Part shown: positions 56,394-64,000 of the stretch, piece after piece | Position numbering within the stretch: the stretch's first letter is position 1 | How the letters are laid out: each line of letters begins with the position of its first letter | Assembly: GCA_006218055.1 (NCBI GenBank) | Contig: VBWD01000002.1 | Coordinates: 62,001 to 126,000 of the forward strand | From: Gallionellaceae bacterium | GTDB taxonomy: Bacteria > Pseudomonadota > Gammaproteobacteria > Burkholderiales > Gallionellaceae | DNA length: 64,000 nt | Reading direction: 5' to 3' | Notes under the pieces: generated by a model | Databases searched by the model: none | Told to the model about the DNA's origin: nothing | What the model saw: the letters and a program-made list of their open reading frames with translations, nothing else | Translations under genes and position numbers: made by a program

Positions 56394-57026
56394 ATGATCA
56401 AAGTACTCATCGCTGACGACCACGCTTTGATCCGCAAGGGATTGAAACAACTGCTAGATGACACCGAAGAGTTGCGCGTAACAGGTGAGGCGGAAAGCGG
56501 GAACGAAGCCATTAAGATGGTGCAAACAGGGGCATTCGATGTGGTCCTGTTGGATATCAGCATGCCCGATAAACATGGGATTGATGTGCTCAAGCAGATC
56601 AAAGATTGCCAACCGCAGCTGCCTGTATTGATGCTGAGCATGCACCCCGAAGAACAATATGCACTGCGCTCCATGAAAGCAGGAGCGGCTGGATATCTCA
56701 ACAAACAAAGTGCACCAGCACAATTGGTGACGGCGATACGTCAAGTCGCCAAAGGCAAGAAATACATCAGCAGCGAACTGGCCGAACAATTGGCCGAAGG
56801 ATTGTCACGGGGTTACCAGGAGCTACTTCACCAGACACTCTCCAACCGTGAATATCAGACCTTGTGCTTGATGGCTCAGGGGAAAAAATTGAGTGACATG
56901 GCCGAAATCATGTCACTCAGCCCCAAGACCATCAGCGTTTACCGCTCCCGCTTGCTTGAGAAGATGAAACTCAAGACCAACGCCGAAGCTATCCACTACG
57001 CGATCAACAACCACCTGATTGAATAG
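56394..57026 (+). CDS. NarL/LuxR-type response regulator
   Basis: 210 residues. Receiver with IADDHALIRKG and phospho-aspartate in VVLLDISMPDKHG, then a LuxR helix-turn-helix (LSNREYQTLCLMAQGK, SPKTISVYRSRLLEKM). It forms a two-component pair with the kinase. Its position before flagellar genes hints at motility control, which is an inference. The 246 bases after it hold an AGCGGC-GCCGCT hairpin near 57185 and no gene. Confidence 0.93.
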   Translation: MIKVLIADDHALIRKGLKQLLDDTEELRVTGEAESGNEAIKMVQTGAFDVVLLDISMPDKHGIDVLKQIKDCQPQLPVLMLSMHPEEQYALRSMKAGAAGYLNKQSAPAQLVTAIRQVAKGKKYISSELAEQLAEGLSRGYQELLHQTLSNREYQTLCLMAQGKKLSDMAEIMSLSPKTISVYRSRLLEKMKLKTNAEAIHYAINNHLIE

Positions 57027-57272
57027 CGCCCCTAAAGGTCGCTTCTAACAATTCAAAGTTCTCAGCAAGACAAAGCGTGAACGGAAAATCGCGACGCGGT
57101 ATCTGTTTGATATGTAAGGAGTGATTTTTTGTGAGCAACTCCGTATTGCGACGAAATTTGGATTATTAGAGGTGCCCTTAAAGTAGCGGCGATTTCTGCC
57201 GCTATTCAAGGCTTAAGGGTTGCAACTGAAACACATAATGCGTGACATGCCCATTGCCCCAAGAGCCTACCC

Positions 57273-58892
57273 ATGAGCCATCAACATACGTCGTCGGATA
57301 CTGCACGCGAGACACTAAAGCTACTTGCCTCCCGCAAATTAGCGCCTACACCGGACAACTATGCGCAGGTCTATCGCGAATTGAGCGGCGAGACCTCTCC
57401 CCCTACAGGTTCGAATGACACCCAATTGATGCTCAATTGGTCTGATTTGATCCGCGACCTATTGAAACAACTGGAGACACCCCATAAGGGCATCACCATC
57501 AGCCGCAAGAAAGAAGGGGTGGATACAGTTTTAAGCCGCTTCGGGGCAAAGCCAGACGCGTTATTCGAAAAGATGCAGAGTTTGGTGCGTTCATGGGGAA
57601 GCGCCACATCCGCAGTCAGCGAATTCGCACCCGCTGCAATGCCAGACATTACCACTGCACAAACGAACATCACCCCACCTTCCGCATCCACTGGTGGCAA
57701 TGAACTGCTCAACCAACTGCGCGAATTATTGGCGCAATCTTTGGAAAACACCCAACCGTCCCATCCAGAGCTAGGCGACGAGATCAAAAGACTGGTCGCC
57801 GTCGTACGCGCCACCAACGACCCCAGCCGCATCAGCGAGCTTGCCAAGCAGTTGCGCCAATTCTGGCTAAAGCTCGAATTGCGCGGCGGTGACAAAGTCA
57901 AGATACAAGAAGGGCTATTGCGCTTGCTACGCTTGCTGGTGGAGAACGTTAGCGAACTGGTCGCTGACGATGAATGGATACATGGCCAGATCACAGTCTT
58001 GCAAGAGATCATCGCGCAGCCGATGGATAAGCATGCCATCGCCGATGCCGAGCGCAATCTGCGTGATGCCATCATCAAACAAAGCTCCCTCAAGCAAAGC
58101 CTCACCGATGCCAAGACTACATTGAAGAGTCTGATGACCAATTTTATCGACCGTCTGGGCAACCTCACCGAAAGCACTGGCGAATATCACCAGAAGATCG
58201 AGGGATATAGCCAAAAGATCAGCAAAACCAACAATCTGACCGATCTTAGCCATCTGCTGGACGACATCATGCAAGATACCCGCGTCATCCAAGCCAGTGC
58301 ATTGCGTTCACATGAAGAGCTGTTGATCACCAAGAAGCAGGCAGATGAAGCGGAAAACCGTATCAAAGAGTTGGAACACGAACTCATGCAGGTCAGCGAA
58401 CTGGTGCGCGAAGACCAACTCACCGGCGCTCTGAACCGACGCGGACTCGATGAAGCGGTGGATGTCGAACTCAAACGCGCAGAACGCAACAAGAGCGCTT
58501 TCAGTGTAGCCCTCATTGACATCGACAACTTCAAGAAACTGAACGACACCCTCGGTCATCAAGCAGGGGACCGCGCACTCACTCATCTGACCCAAGTCAT
58601 CAAAGAGACCTTACGTCCCACCGATGCAGTCGGACGTTACGGCGGCGAAGAATTCCTCATCCTGCTCCCAGGCACCAACTTGGAGGCCGCAGTAGAGACC
58701 ATCCAACGCCTGCAACGCGACCTGACCAAGAAATTCTTCCTGCACAACAACGACAAGATACTGGTGACATTCAGCGCGGGTGTCGCCCTACGAGCAGAGG
58801 GTGAGGACCAAGAAGACCTGATCGGACGTGCCGACAAAGCCATGTATCACGCCAAACAGACCGGCAAGAACCGTGTCGTTGCGGCTAACTGA
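57273..58892 (+). CDS. Diguanylate cyclase (cytosolic GGDEF protein)
   Basis: 539 residues. A mostly helical N-terminal region (about 1-340) with coiled-coil segments lies before the GGDEF domain (about 375-539). The active site is GGEEF in RYGGEEFLILLPG, with an RPTD inhibitory site five residues earlier. It makes c-di-GMP. It is beside the flagellin cluster, so it may affect the swim-or-settle choice. Confidence 0.92.
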   Translation: MSHQHTSSDTARETLKLLASRKLAPTPDNYAQVYRELSGETSPPTGSNDTQLMLNWSDLIRDLLKQLETPHKGITISRKKEGVDTVLSRFGAKPDALFEKMQSLVRSWGSATSAVSEFAPAAMPDITTAQTNITPPSASTGGNELLNQLRELLAQSLENTQPSHPELGDEIKRLVAVVRATNDPSRISELAKQLRQFWLKLELRGGDKVKIQEGLLRLLRLLVENVSELVADDEWIHGQITVLQEIIAQPMDKHAIADAERNLRDAIIKQSSLKQSLTDAKTTLKSLMTNFIDRLGNLTESTGEYHQKIEGYSQKISKTNNLTDLSHLLDDIMQDTRVIQASALRSHEELLITKKQADEAENRIKELEHELMQVSELVREDQLTGALNRRGLDEAVDVELKRAERNKSAFSVALIDIDNFKKLNDTLGHQAGDRALTHLTQVIKETLRPTDAVGRYGGEEFLILLPGTNLEAAVETIQRLQRDLTKKFFLHNNDKILVTFSAGVALRAEGEDQEDLIGRADKAMYHAKQTGKNRVVAAN

Positions 58893-58914
58893 TGGAATCC
58901 ATGAAAATTTACCC

Positions 58915-58941
58915 TAAAGTTTTGCCCAGACACTCCGATAA
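58915..58941 (+). promoter_or_regulatory. Sigma-28 (FliA) promoter of the flagellin gene
   Basis: TAAAGTTT, 11 bases, TCCGATAA differs from the sigma-28 consensus TAAAGTTT-N11-GCCGATAA at one base. It is 94 bases before the flagellin ATG. The leader contains a CGACC-GGTCG hairpin near 58990-59004 and an AAGGAG ribosome site. Confidence 0.85.
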
Positions 58942-59035
58942 CAGGTTCAACGGCGGTTGCTAAGCATCACAAAACAGCAAACCAAAGTGAGCGACCAAAA
59001 GGTCGTAGCGGTGAACCAAGTTAAGGAGAATTAAA

Positions 59036-59698
59036 ATGGCACAAGTCATCAACACAAACGTAGCAGCCCTCTTCGCTGGTGCAGCATTGAACAAATCAGC
59101 GATTGCTCTGCAAACAGCCCAACAACGTCTATCTTCTGGCCTGCGTATCAACAGCGCCAAAGACGACATCACAGGCTTGGGCATCGCAACGGGTTATGAC
59201 ACTCAGATCCGCGCCGCTAATGTAAACATCCGCATCCAAAACGATGCGATCTCCACAGCGCAGACCAAAGATGGCTACATGGGCATCATCACTGAGAACT
59301 TGCAACGTATGTCTGAGATTTACGTTCAGGTTTCTGGTGGCAACGCCGAAACAACTGCGCTAGTAGCTGAAAATACTCGTTTGGCAGGTGCCACATTCGC
59401 CAACATCACCCTATCCGCCACAGGCAGCGGAACGGCAGCAGCAGCAACTGCTGACCTTGCTACTGTTGCAACAGCACGTGCAACACAGGGTGCTGCAATG
59501 GCGACCGCAGCCTCTCAAGTGGCTTCCCTGCAGATCGGTTCCGTTAACCTGTCCGCTGCTTATAGCCGCATCATGGATACAGACTATGCATCGGAGACCA
59601 CTGCGATGACCCGCAACAACATCTTGCAACAAGCGGGTACGGCGGTGTTGGCTCAAGCGAACCAAACACCAAATACGGTTCTGACTCTGTTGCGTTAA
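59036..59698 (+). CDS. fliC: Flagellin, very short form
   Basis: 220 residues. The N-terminal D0/D1 part (MAQVINTNVAALFAGAALNK, LQTAQQRLSSGLRINSAKDD) and the C-terminal D0 part (MTRNNILQQAGTAVLAQANQ) are normal, but the middle is only an Ala/Thr-rich linker of about 30 residues (TGSGTAAAATADLATVATAR). The surface D2/D3 domains are absent. The protein would make a thin filament. It is the first gene after a sigma-28 promoter. Confidence 0.95.
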   Translation: MAQVINTNVAALFAGAALNKSAIALQTAQQRLSSGLRINSAKDDITGLGIATGYDTQIRAANVNIRIQNDAISTAQTKDGYMGIITENLQRMSEIYVQVSGGNAETTALVAENTRLAGATFANITLSATGSGTAAAATADLATVATARATQGAAMATAASQVASLQIGSVNLSAAYSRIMDTDYASETTAMTRNNILQQAGTAVLAQANQTPNTVLTLLR

Positions 59699-59718
59699 GT
59701 GATATGGATTGACTAGGC

Positions 59719-59740
59719 CCCAACTGGGAAACCAGTTGGG
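59719..59740 (+). other. GNRA-capped stem-loop after the flagellin gene
   Basis: CCCAACTGG-GAAA-CCAGTTGGG lies 20 bases after the stop. The U-tract is missing, so it may limit read-through or protect the flagellin mRNA. Confidence 0.5.
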
Positions 59741-59763
59741 CACTTAGATAAAGGAGAAGCAAA

Positions 59764-60132
59764 ATGCTCATCCAAAATGTAAATAGTGCGCTGCCTACTC
59801 CGCAGCCTGTAAGGCTCCCTAGCGATGGGGCGCCGAAAGTCGTTGAGGCTGTTGAGGCTGTTGAGGCTACCGTTCAAGCGCTCCCTCAACAACCATCTGC
59901 TCAACAGCTCAAAAATGCTGTAAGTCACATCAATCAAGCGTTGCAAAAGGCAAATATGAGCATGGAGTTGAGTGTGGATTCAAGCACTAAGAAGCCAGTT
60001 GTGAAGATGATGGATGCTGAAACGGGAGAGTTGATTCGGCAATTTCCCTCAGAAGAAGTATTGGCGATCGCAAGTTCGATAGACCAATTTCTAGAATTTC
60101 AGCAAGGGATGTTGTTGAAGACGAAAGCCTAG
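59764..60132 (+). CDS. flaG: FlaG family protein
   Basis: 122 residues. The C-terminal two thirds (SMELSVDSSTKKPVVKMMDA, ELIRQFPSEEVLAIA) match FlaG, which influences filament length in polar flagella. Near residue 27 a nine-base unit GTTGAGGCT occurs three times in a row (59842-59868), giving VEA three times. AAGGAG precedes the start. Confidence 0.92.
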   Translation: MLIQNVNSALPTPQPVRLPSDGAPKVVEAVEAVEATVQALPQQPSAQQLKNAVSHINQALQKANMSMELSVDSSTKKPVVKMMDAETGELIRQFPSEEVLAIASSIDQFLEFQQGMLLKTKA

Positions 60133-60147
60133 ATCAGGAGGCGGACC

Positions 60148-61539
60148 ATGGCAGCCACATCATCAGTAGCATCTTCGAGCGCGGGCACACTGGATGTAGC
60201 CTCGCTCGTCTCTCAATTGATGACCGTTGAGCGTCAACCCATCGACAAACTCAACACCAAGATCGAGAGCTACCAGACCAAGATATCTTCGTTCGGGACG
60301 ATCAAGGGCTTAGTATCGGGTTTTCAAACCGCACTGCAAAGTTTGAGCACTAGCTTGCAGGCCTACAGTGCGACGCCTACAGATACCAGCATCCTTTCTG
60401 CCTCCGCCACCAGCACGGCAGCAGCAGGCACCTATTCACTGAGCGTCACCACCTTAGCTCAAGCACACAAGTTAGCGGCTGCGGGACAAGTAAGTGATAC
60501 CAGCGCAATCGCAACAGGTGCTTCGACCGCCACTTTCACAGTAGGCACCACCAGCACCGACATCACGATCGCGGCAGGTGCTACGTTGCAAGATATTCGC
60601 GCAGCGATCAACGCAGCCAACATCGGCGTGACTGCGACCATCGTCAACGACGGCAGTGGATCACCCTATCGGCTTGCTCTCTCTTCCGACAACTCTGGAA
60701 CGAGCAATGCCATCAGCAGTATCACCGTCCAAGCGGGCGGAGATGCAGCGGTTAATAATCTGCTGGCCTACAATCCGACCACGAACGCACCCGCACCAGC
60801 TCCGCTCGTGCCCATGGTGCAAACGGTTGCCGCACAAAATGCCGACTTCACGGTGAACGGAATTCAAGTCATCAAATCTTCAAATACAGTGACTGACGCC
60901 ATTCAAGGCGTGACGCTGAATTTGAGCAAGAGTGGCGTTACAAACTTGAAGGTGGCGCGCGATACGGGCGCGATAAGCACCGCAGCAGCCAGCATCGTGG
61001 ATACCTACAACGCCATGGCCAATCAACTCAAGAGCCGCTCGGCCTATGGTAGCGCTACCAAAGCGACACCCGAACTGGCTGGCGATGGAACGGTGCGCAT
61101 GATGTTGGATCAATTGCGCGGCATCTTGGGGACGCCAGCCACACCCGCAAGCGGTGGCTCATTGACCTCGCTATCGCAAGTCGGCATCAACATCCAGTCA
61201 AACGGTTCTCTAAAGCTGGATAGCAGCAAACTGAACAGCGCGATGGCGACCAACTTCAGTGATGTGACCAATCTGTTTTCTTCCGCGACAGGCTTCGTCA
61301 CACGCCTAAGCACTTGGACTGATTCTGTCGTGCAAACGGGCGGCTTGATTGATGTTCGCACGCAAAACATCAGCAACTCCATCAAGGGCTACAACGAACA
61401 AGTTATTCAACTGGAAAGCAAGATGACGGTGATCCAAAAACGCTACACCACTCAGTACAGCAACCTTAATCTGATGCTCAATAAGATGAACAGTACCAGC
61501 GCTTATCTGACACAACAATTCAACAAGACTGGAGCGTGA
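60148..61539 (+). CDS. fliD: Flagellar filament capping protein FliD
   Basis: 463 residues. LDVASLVSQLMTVERQPIDK is the normal N-terminal coil; the middle domain and the C-terminal coil (QLESKMTVIQKRYTTQYSNL) follow. It caps the growing filament and folds flagellin. The fliS start follows at once. Confidence 0.94.
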   Translation: MAATSSVASSSAGTLDVASLVSQLMTVERQPIDKLNTKIESYQTKISSFGTIKGLVSGFQTALQSLSTSLQAYSATPTDTSILSASATSTAAAGTYSLSVTTLAQAHKLAAAGQVSDTSAIATGASTATFTVGTTSTDITIAAGATLQDIRAAINAANIGVTATIVNDGSGSPYRLALSSDNSGTSNAISSITVQAGGDAAVNNLLAYNPTTNAPAPAPLVPMVQTVAAQNADFTVNGIQVIKSSNTVTDAIQGVTLNLSKSGVTNLKVARDTGAISTAAASIVDTYNAMANQLKSRSAYGSATKATPELAGDGTVRMMLDQLRGILGTPATPASGGSLTSLSQVGINIQSNGSLKLDSSKLNSAMATNFSDVTNLFSSATGFVTRLSTWTDSVVQTGGLIDVRTQNISNSIKGYNEQVIQLESKMTVIQKRYTTQYSNLNLMLNKMNSTSAYLTQQFNKTGA

Positions 61540-61541
61540 TC

Positions 61542-62006
61542 ATGAATGCACATACTGCAACGAATGCCTATACCAAGATCGGCGTTGAATCAGGAGTGAT
61601 CGGCGCCGACCCGCACAAGCTCATCGCCATGTTGTTTCAGGGGGCGTTGTTAGCAATTGCGAATGCGAAGAACGCGATGTTGCGCAAAGACATCCCCACC
61701 AAAGGAGCCGCCATTTCAAAAGCCATGCTCATCATCGACGAGGGCTTAAAGGCAAGCTTGGACAAGAAAGTGGGCGGAGAACTTGCGCATAGCCTAGATC
61801 AGTTGTACGACTACATGTTGTCGAAACTATTGACTGCTAATCTGAACAACGATGCTGAGATTCTCGATGAAGTCTCGCGTTTACTCGGCGAATTGAAAGG
61901 GGCTTGGGACGCTATTCGTCAAACTGCTTTGACCAATGCGCCTGTACAGTCTCAACAGATCGCAAGTCCAAATAAACAGCCAGCTTTGGTTTACGGAAGG
62001 ATGTAA
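61542..62006 (+). CDS. fliS: Flagellin chaperone FliS
   Basis: 154 residues from the ATG at 61542, with GGAG seven bases before; a GTG at 61536 is an alternative. NAYTKIGVES, ADPHKLIAMLFQGALLAIA and AHSLDQLYDYMLSKLLTANL are typical. It keeps flagellin unfolded until export. Confidence 0.93.
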   Translation: MNAHTATNAYTKIGVESGVIGADPHKLIAMLFQGALLAIANAKNAMLRKDIPTKGAAISKAMLIIDEGLKASLDKKVGGELAHSLDQLYDYMLSKLLTANLNNDAEILDEVSRLLGELKGAWDAIRQTALTNAPVQSQQIASPNKQPALVYGRM

Positions 62007-62009
62007 GTG

Positions 62010-62330
62010 ATGAACATGATCATTGAGGACTATCAACGTCTATCCAAAATCACAGAGCAGATGCGCAACGCCGCTGCCACGGGAGAATGGGATAACTTGA
62101 TCGAGCTAGAGAAACGTTGCTCGCTTGAAGTCGAAGCCATCAAACCACACGATGGCGTGCCGACCGAAGAATCCGAACGCAAGCAGAAAGCCGCTCTCAT
62201 CCTCAAGATGTTGGCCGATGACAAGGCGATACGTTCTTACACCGAACCTTGGATGCGCCAACTGGAACGCATCATGCAAAGTGCGCGTAGTGAACAACGC
62301 GTGCAACAAGCCTATCTCGCTCAGGGATGA
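62010..62330 (+). CDS. FliT-like flagellar chaperone
   Basis: 106 residues, almost all helical. DYQRLSKITEQMRNAAATGE, WDNLIELEKRC and the C-terminal helix resemble FliT, the chaperone of the FliD cap. It lies right after fliS, the standard place. Sequence conservation in this family is low. Confidence 0.8.
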   Translation: MNMIIEDYQRLSKITEQMRNAAATGEWDNLIELEKRCSLEVEAIKPHDGVPTEESERKQKAALILKMLADDKAIRSYTEPWMRQLERIMQSARSEQRVQQAYLAQG

Positions 62331-62350
62331 GCGTTGCGAAGCGATGAGCC

Positions 62351-63361
62351 ATGCCTGTCAATCCGCTCGCCGCTGCACTCACTAAACTCGCCCTGAACGA
62401 CAAGCCGCTGATCGCAGCGGCTACCGACAAACCCAATCCCAAGCCGGGGCTAAAACTCGAGATCGGCCAACAGGTTCAAGGAACGGTGCAGGCGCAGACT
62501 GCTCCGGGTCAATTCCAAGTCCGCATCGCAGACCATGTCGTACAGTTACAATTGCCTGCCTTCGTGCGCAGTGGTGATCTCATCTCACTGCAAGTCACCT
62601 CCTTGCAACCGCGTCTGGCATTCTCGCTCTCCTCGGCCACCAATCCTGTTTCCACGTCGGAACAACTCAGTTCTGCCTCACGCATGCTGTCTTCCATGAC
62701 GCAACAACCGCTGGAACAGCCTTACGTGAAATCCCTACAGCGCGCACCGCTATGGATCGCCAGCCAAGCCTCCGCGCCCGACACCACCGTACTGGCGGAC
62801 AAACTGCATAACGCATTGAGCCACAGCGGACTGTTCTACGAATCACATCAAGCGCAGTGGATCGCAGGGATGCGTAGCACACCACAACTGATGCAAGAAC
62901 CGCAGAACCAACTACCTCAACAAACCACCGCGACGCCGAGTGACACCGTAGTAAAGCCGAGTGTGAGCACTTCACTCAACACCATTCCCGAGCATCTGCA
63001 AAATCTGGTGCAACAGCAACTACACACGCTAGAGACTCGACAAGTGTTGTGGCAAGGCGTGGCATGGCAAGGTCAAGAGATGCGCTGGGAAGTGCGTGAA
63101 GAATCTCCACGGCGTGGTGCCACAGGCGAACAGGATGGCCAATGGGTCACCGAGATACATCTCGACCTGCCGCATCTGGGTAGCTTGACGGCGCGATTGA
63201 GCCTCAACGGTGGTGCAGTCAACCTGACCCTCAATGCACGCGAGGAAAAGACACGCGAGCTATTGGGTAGCGCAAGCTCCCAACTCGTCTCCGCACTGAA
63301 CGAACGCGACATCCCAGTATTGCAGACTCGCATTAAACAGATGGAGGCTGCGCCGCTATGA
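62351..63361 (+). CDS. FliK-like flagellar hook-length control protein
   Basis: 336 residues. The C-terminal part (LDLPHLGSLTARLSLNGGAV, LLGSASSQLVSALNERDIPV) is a Flg_hook domain; the N-terminal 200 residues are Gln/Pro/Thr-rich and poorly conserved. Similar genes beside flhB-like genes occur in other Betaproteobacteria. It may be a second hook-length protein rather than the main FliK. Confidence 0.8.
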   Translation: MPVNPLAAALTKLALNDKPLIAAATDKPNPKPGLKLEIGQQVQGTVQAQTAPGQFQVRIADHVVQLQLPAFVRSGDLISLQVTSLQPRLAFSLSSATNPVSTSEQLSSASRMLSSMTQQPLEQPYVKSLQRAPLWIASQASAPDTTVLADKLHNALSHSGLFYESHQAQWIAGMRSTPQLMQEPQNQLPQQTTATPSDTVVKPSVSTSLNTIPEHLQNLVQQQLHTLETRQVLWQGVAWQGQEMRWEVREESPRRGATGEQDGQWVTEIHLDLPHLGSLTARLSLNGGAVNLTLNAREEKTRELLGSASSQLVSALNERDIPVLQTRIKQMEAAPL

Positions 63362-63675
63362 ACGCCTCCAACAAACGCCAAATGGCGGTCGCCCTCGCCT
63401 ACCAAAGTGGTGACGCCGCACCCAAAGTCGTGGCCAGTGGTCGCGGCCTCATCGCTCAAGCCATCATTGAGCGCGCCAAGGAGCACGGCGTGTATGTGCA
63501 TGAGTCTGAGGAATTGGTCGGCATGCTGATGCAAGTGGAGTTGGACCAGCACATCCCGCCGCAACTCTACCTGGCTGTCGCCGAGCTATTGGCATGGTTA
63601 TATCGTTTGGAGCGAGGGGAAATCCCCGCTATTCCACGTACGAAGCCCTCCCTTACCCCTTTAGAATCAAAATAA
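63358..63675 (+). CDS. FlhB-like C-terminal domain protein (FhlB)
   Basis: 105 residues. AVALAYQSGDAAPKVVASGR, IIERAKEHGVYVHES and MQVELDQHIPPQLYLAVAEL correspond to the cytosolic part of FlhB after the autocleavage NPTH site, which is missing here. Start overlaps the FliK-like gene by four bases. It may modulate export switching. Confidence 0.88.
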   Translation: MNASNKRQMAVALAYQSGDAAPKVVASGRGLIAQAIIERAKEHGVYVHESEELVGMLMQVELDQHIPPQLYLAVAELLAWLYRLERGEIPAIPRTKPSLTPLESK

Positions 63676-63700
63676 GACAAATCCCAATATAGGCGGCATC

Positions 63701-64000
63701 ATGCGTAGCAAAGAAGTTCCGCTCAAGATCGAAGTGTTCGCCAACGATGAAGAGAACGACTTCATCATCCACGACCCCAGAGAGATCGCCTCCGTCCTGC
63801 GCGATATCGCCACCCATCGCAGCCGTGTCGCCCTCTATTTCAACGACGCCAACAGCATGGTACTCACCCTACTACTGGCGGTGGACGAGACCGGTGTGTG
63901 GGTGGATGCGGCCGCCAATCCGCTGGACAACCGCCATATCGAACGCAGCAGCCGCATCGTATTCGTCAGCACGCACAATCAAGCTAAAGTGCAATGGGTC
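63701..64000 (+). CDS. YcgR-like flagellar brake protein, N-terminal part (cut by window edge)
   Basis: The first 100 residues are visible: MRSKEVPLKIEVFANDE, then IASVLRDIATHRSRVALYFN and WVDAAANPLDNRHIERSSRI, matching the N-terminal domain of YcgR proteins. The c-di-GMP-binding PilZ domain would follow beyond the window. It would slow the motor when c-di-GMP rises, connecting to the GGDEF proteins in this window. Confidence 0.8.
   Translation, partial: MRSKEVPLKIEVFANDEENDFIIHDPREIASVLRDIATHRSRVALYFNDANSMVLTLLLAVDETGVWVDAAANPLDNRHIERSSRIVFVSTHNQAKVQWV

Noticed and set aside
57027-57272. Small gene or sigma-28 promoter before the diguanylate cyclase gene
   Set aside because: TAAAGG occurs near 57032 but no GCCGATAA-like partner lies 11 bases on, and the short frames lack ribosome sites.

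Overview
The window is about 64 kb of a Gram-negative chromosome at moderate GC. Gene content and order point to a betaproteobacterium, probably of the Nitrosomonadales/Gallionellaceae type. The evidence is petABC-sspA-sspB, hisC-B-H-A-F-I-E-hinT-tatABC, lolB-ispE-tRNA-Gln-prs-rplY-pth-ychF, ftsYEX-rpoH and a polar-type flagellin cluster. The lineage is an inference; no rRNA is present. Nearly all of the window is coding, with no gene-free stretch above 300 bases.

Layout. 0-4.3 kb: a minus-strand signalling operon (orphan periplasmic binding lipoprotein, GGDEF/EAL membrane protein, start of a response regulator). 4.4-7.6 kb: DNA glycosylase, rimI, tsaB, ispF, ispD. 7.6-11.1 kb: mfd, split by a frameshift. 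11.1-12.5 kb: a small accessory patch (HigB/HigA-like toxin-antitoxin, HNH nuclease). 12.5-18.5 kb: rlmF, serB, B12-dependent ribonucleotide reductase, a beta-barrel protein, YchJ. 18.5-28.7 kb: a long minus-strand run from a TPR lipoprotein through lolB, ispE, tRNA-Gln, prs, rplY, pth, ychF and rhlE to a DUF1415-SrkA fusion. 28.7-32.4 kb: a GldA/F/G-like ABC system and mutM. 32.4-34.2 kb: a LexA-like repressor and a low-GC patch with an XRE regulator and a methyltransferase. 34.2-42.9 kb: ferredoxin, coaD, rsmD, two M16 peptidases, ftsYEX, rpoH, sspBA. 43-54.8 kb: cytochrome bc1, a small cytochrome c, a Nif3-like protein, a DegS-like protease, tatCBA, hinT and the his genes. 54.8-64 kb: a two-component pair, a diguanylate cyclase and flagellar genes (flagellin, flaG, fliD, fliS, fliT-like, fliK-like, flhB-like, start of a YcgR-like brake).

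The genes are mostly housekeeping. The unusual signals are structural. A tRNA-Gln gene carries a perfect 30-base internal tandem duplication that doubles its anticodon arm. A palindromic repeat family is inserted in frame inside tsaB, mfd and mutM. mfd is frameshifted by an apparent 26-base deletion, and mutM has lost most of its zinc finger. DUF1415 is fused to the SrkA kinase, and rsmD seems to lack a standard start codon. Several of these are small indels, so real decay or recombination must be separated from assembly error.

Regulatory sites that can be read directly are a CIRCE element over the rpoH promoter, two GAAC-N4-GTTC boxes before the LexA-like gene, a near-perfect sigma-28 promoter before the flagellin gene, a perfect 17-bp inverted repeat between the XRE and methyltransferase genes, and several strong terminators. 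I found no convincing novel multi-gene system. The best candidates are the binding-protein/GGDEF-EAL/receiver operon and the double-anticodon tRNA gene.
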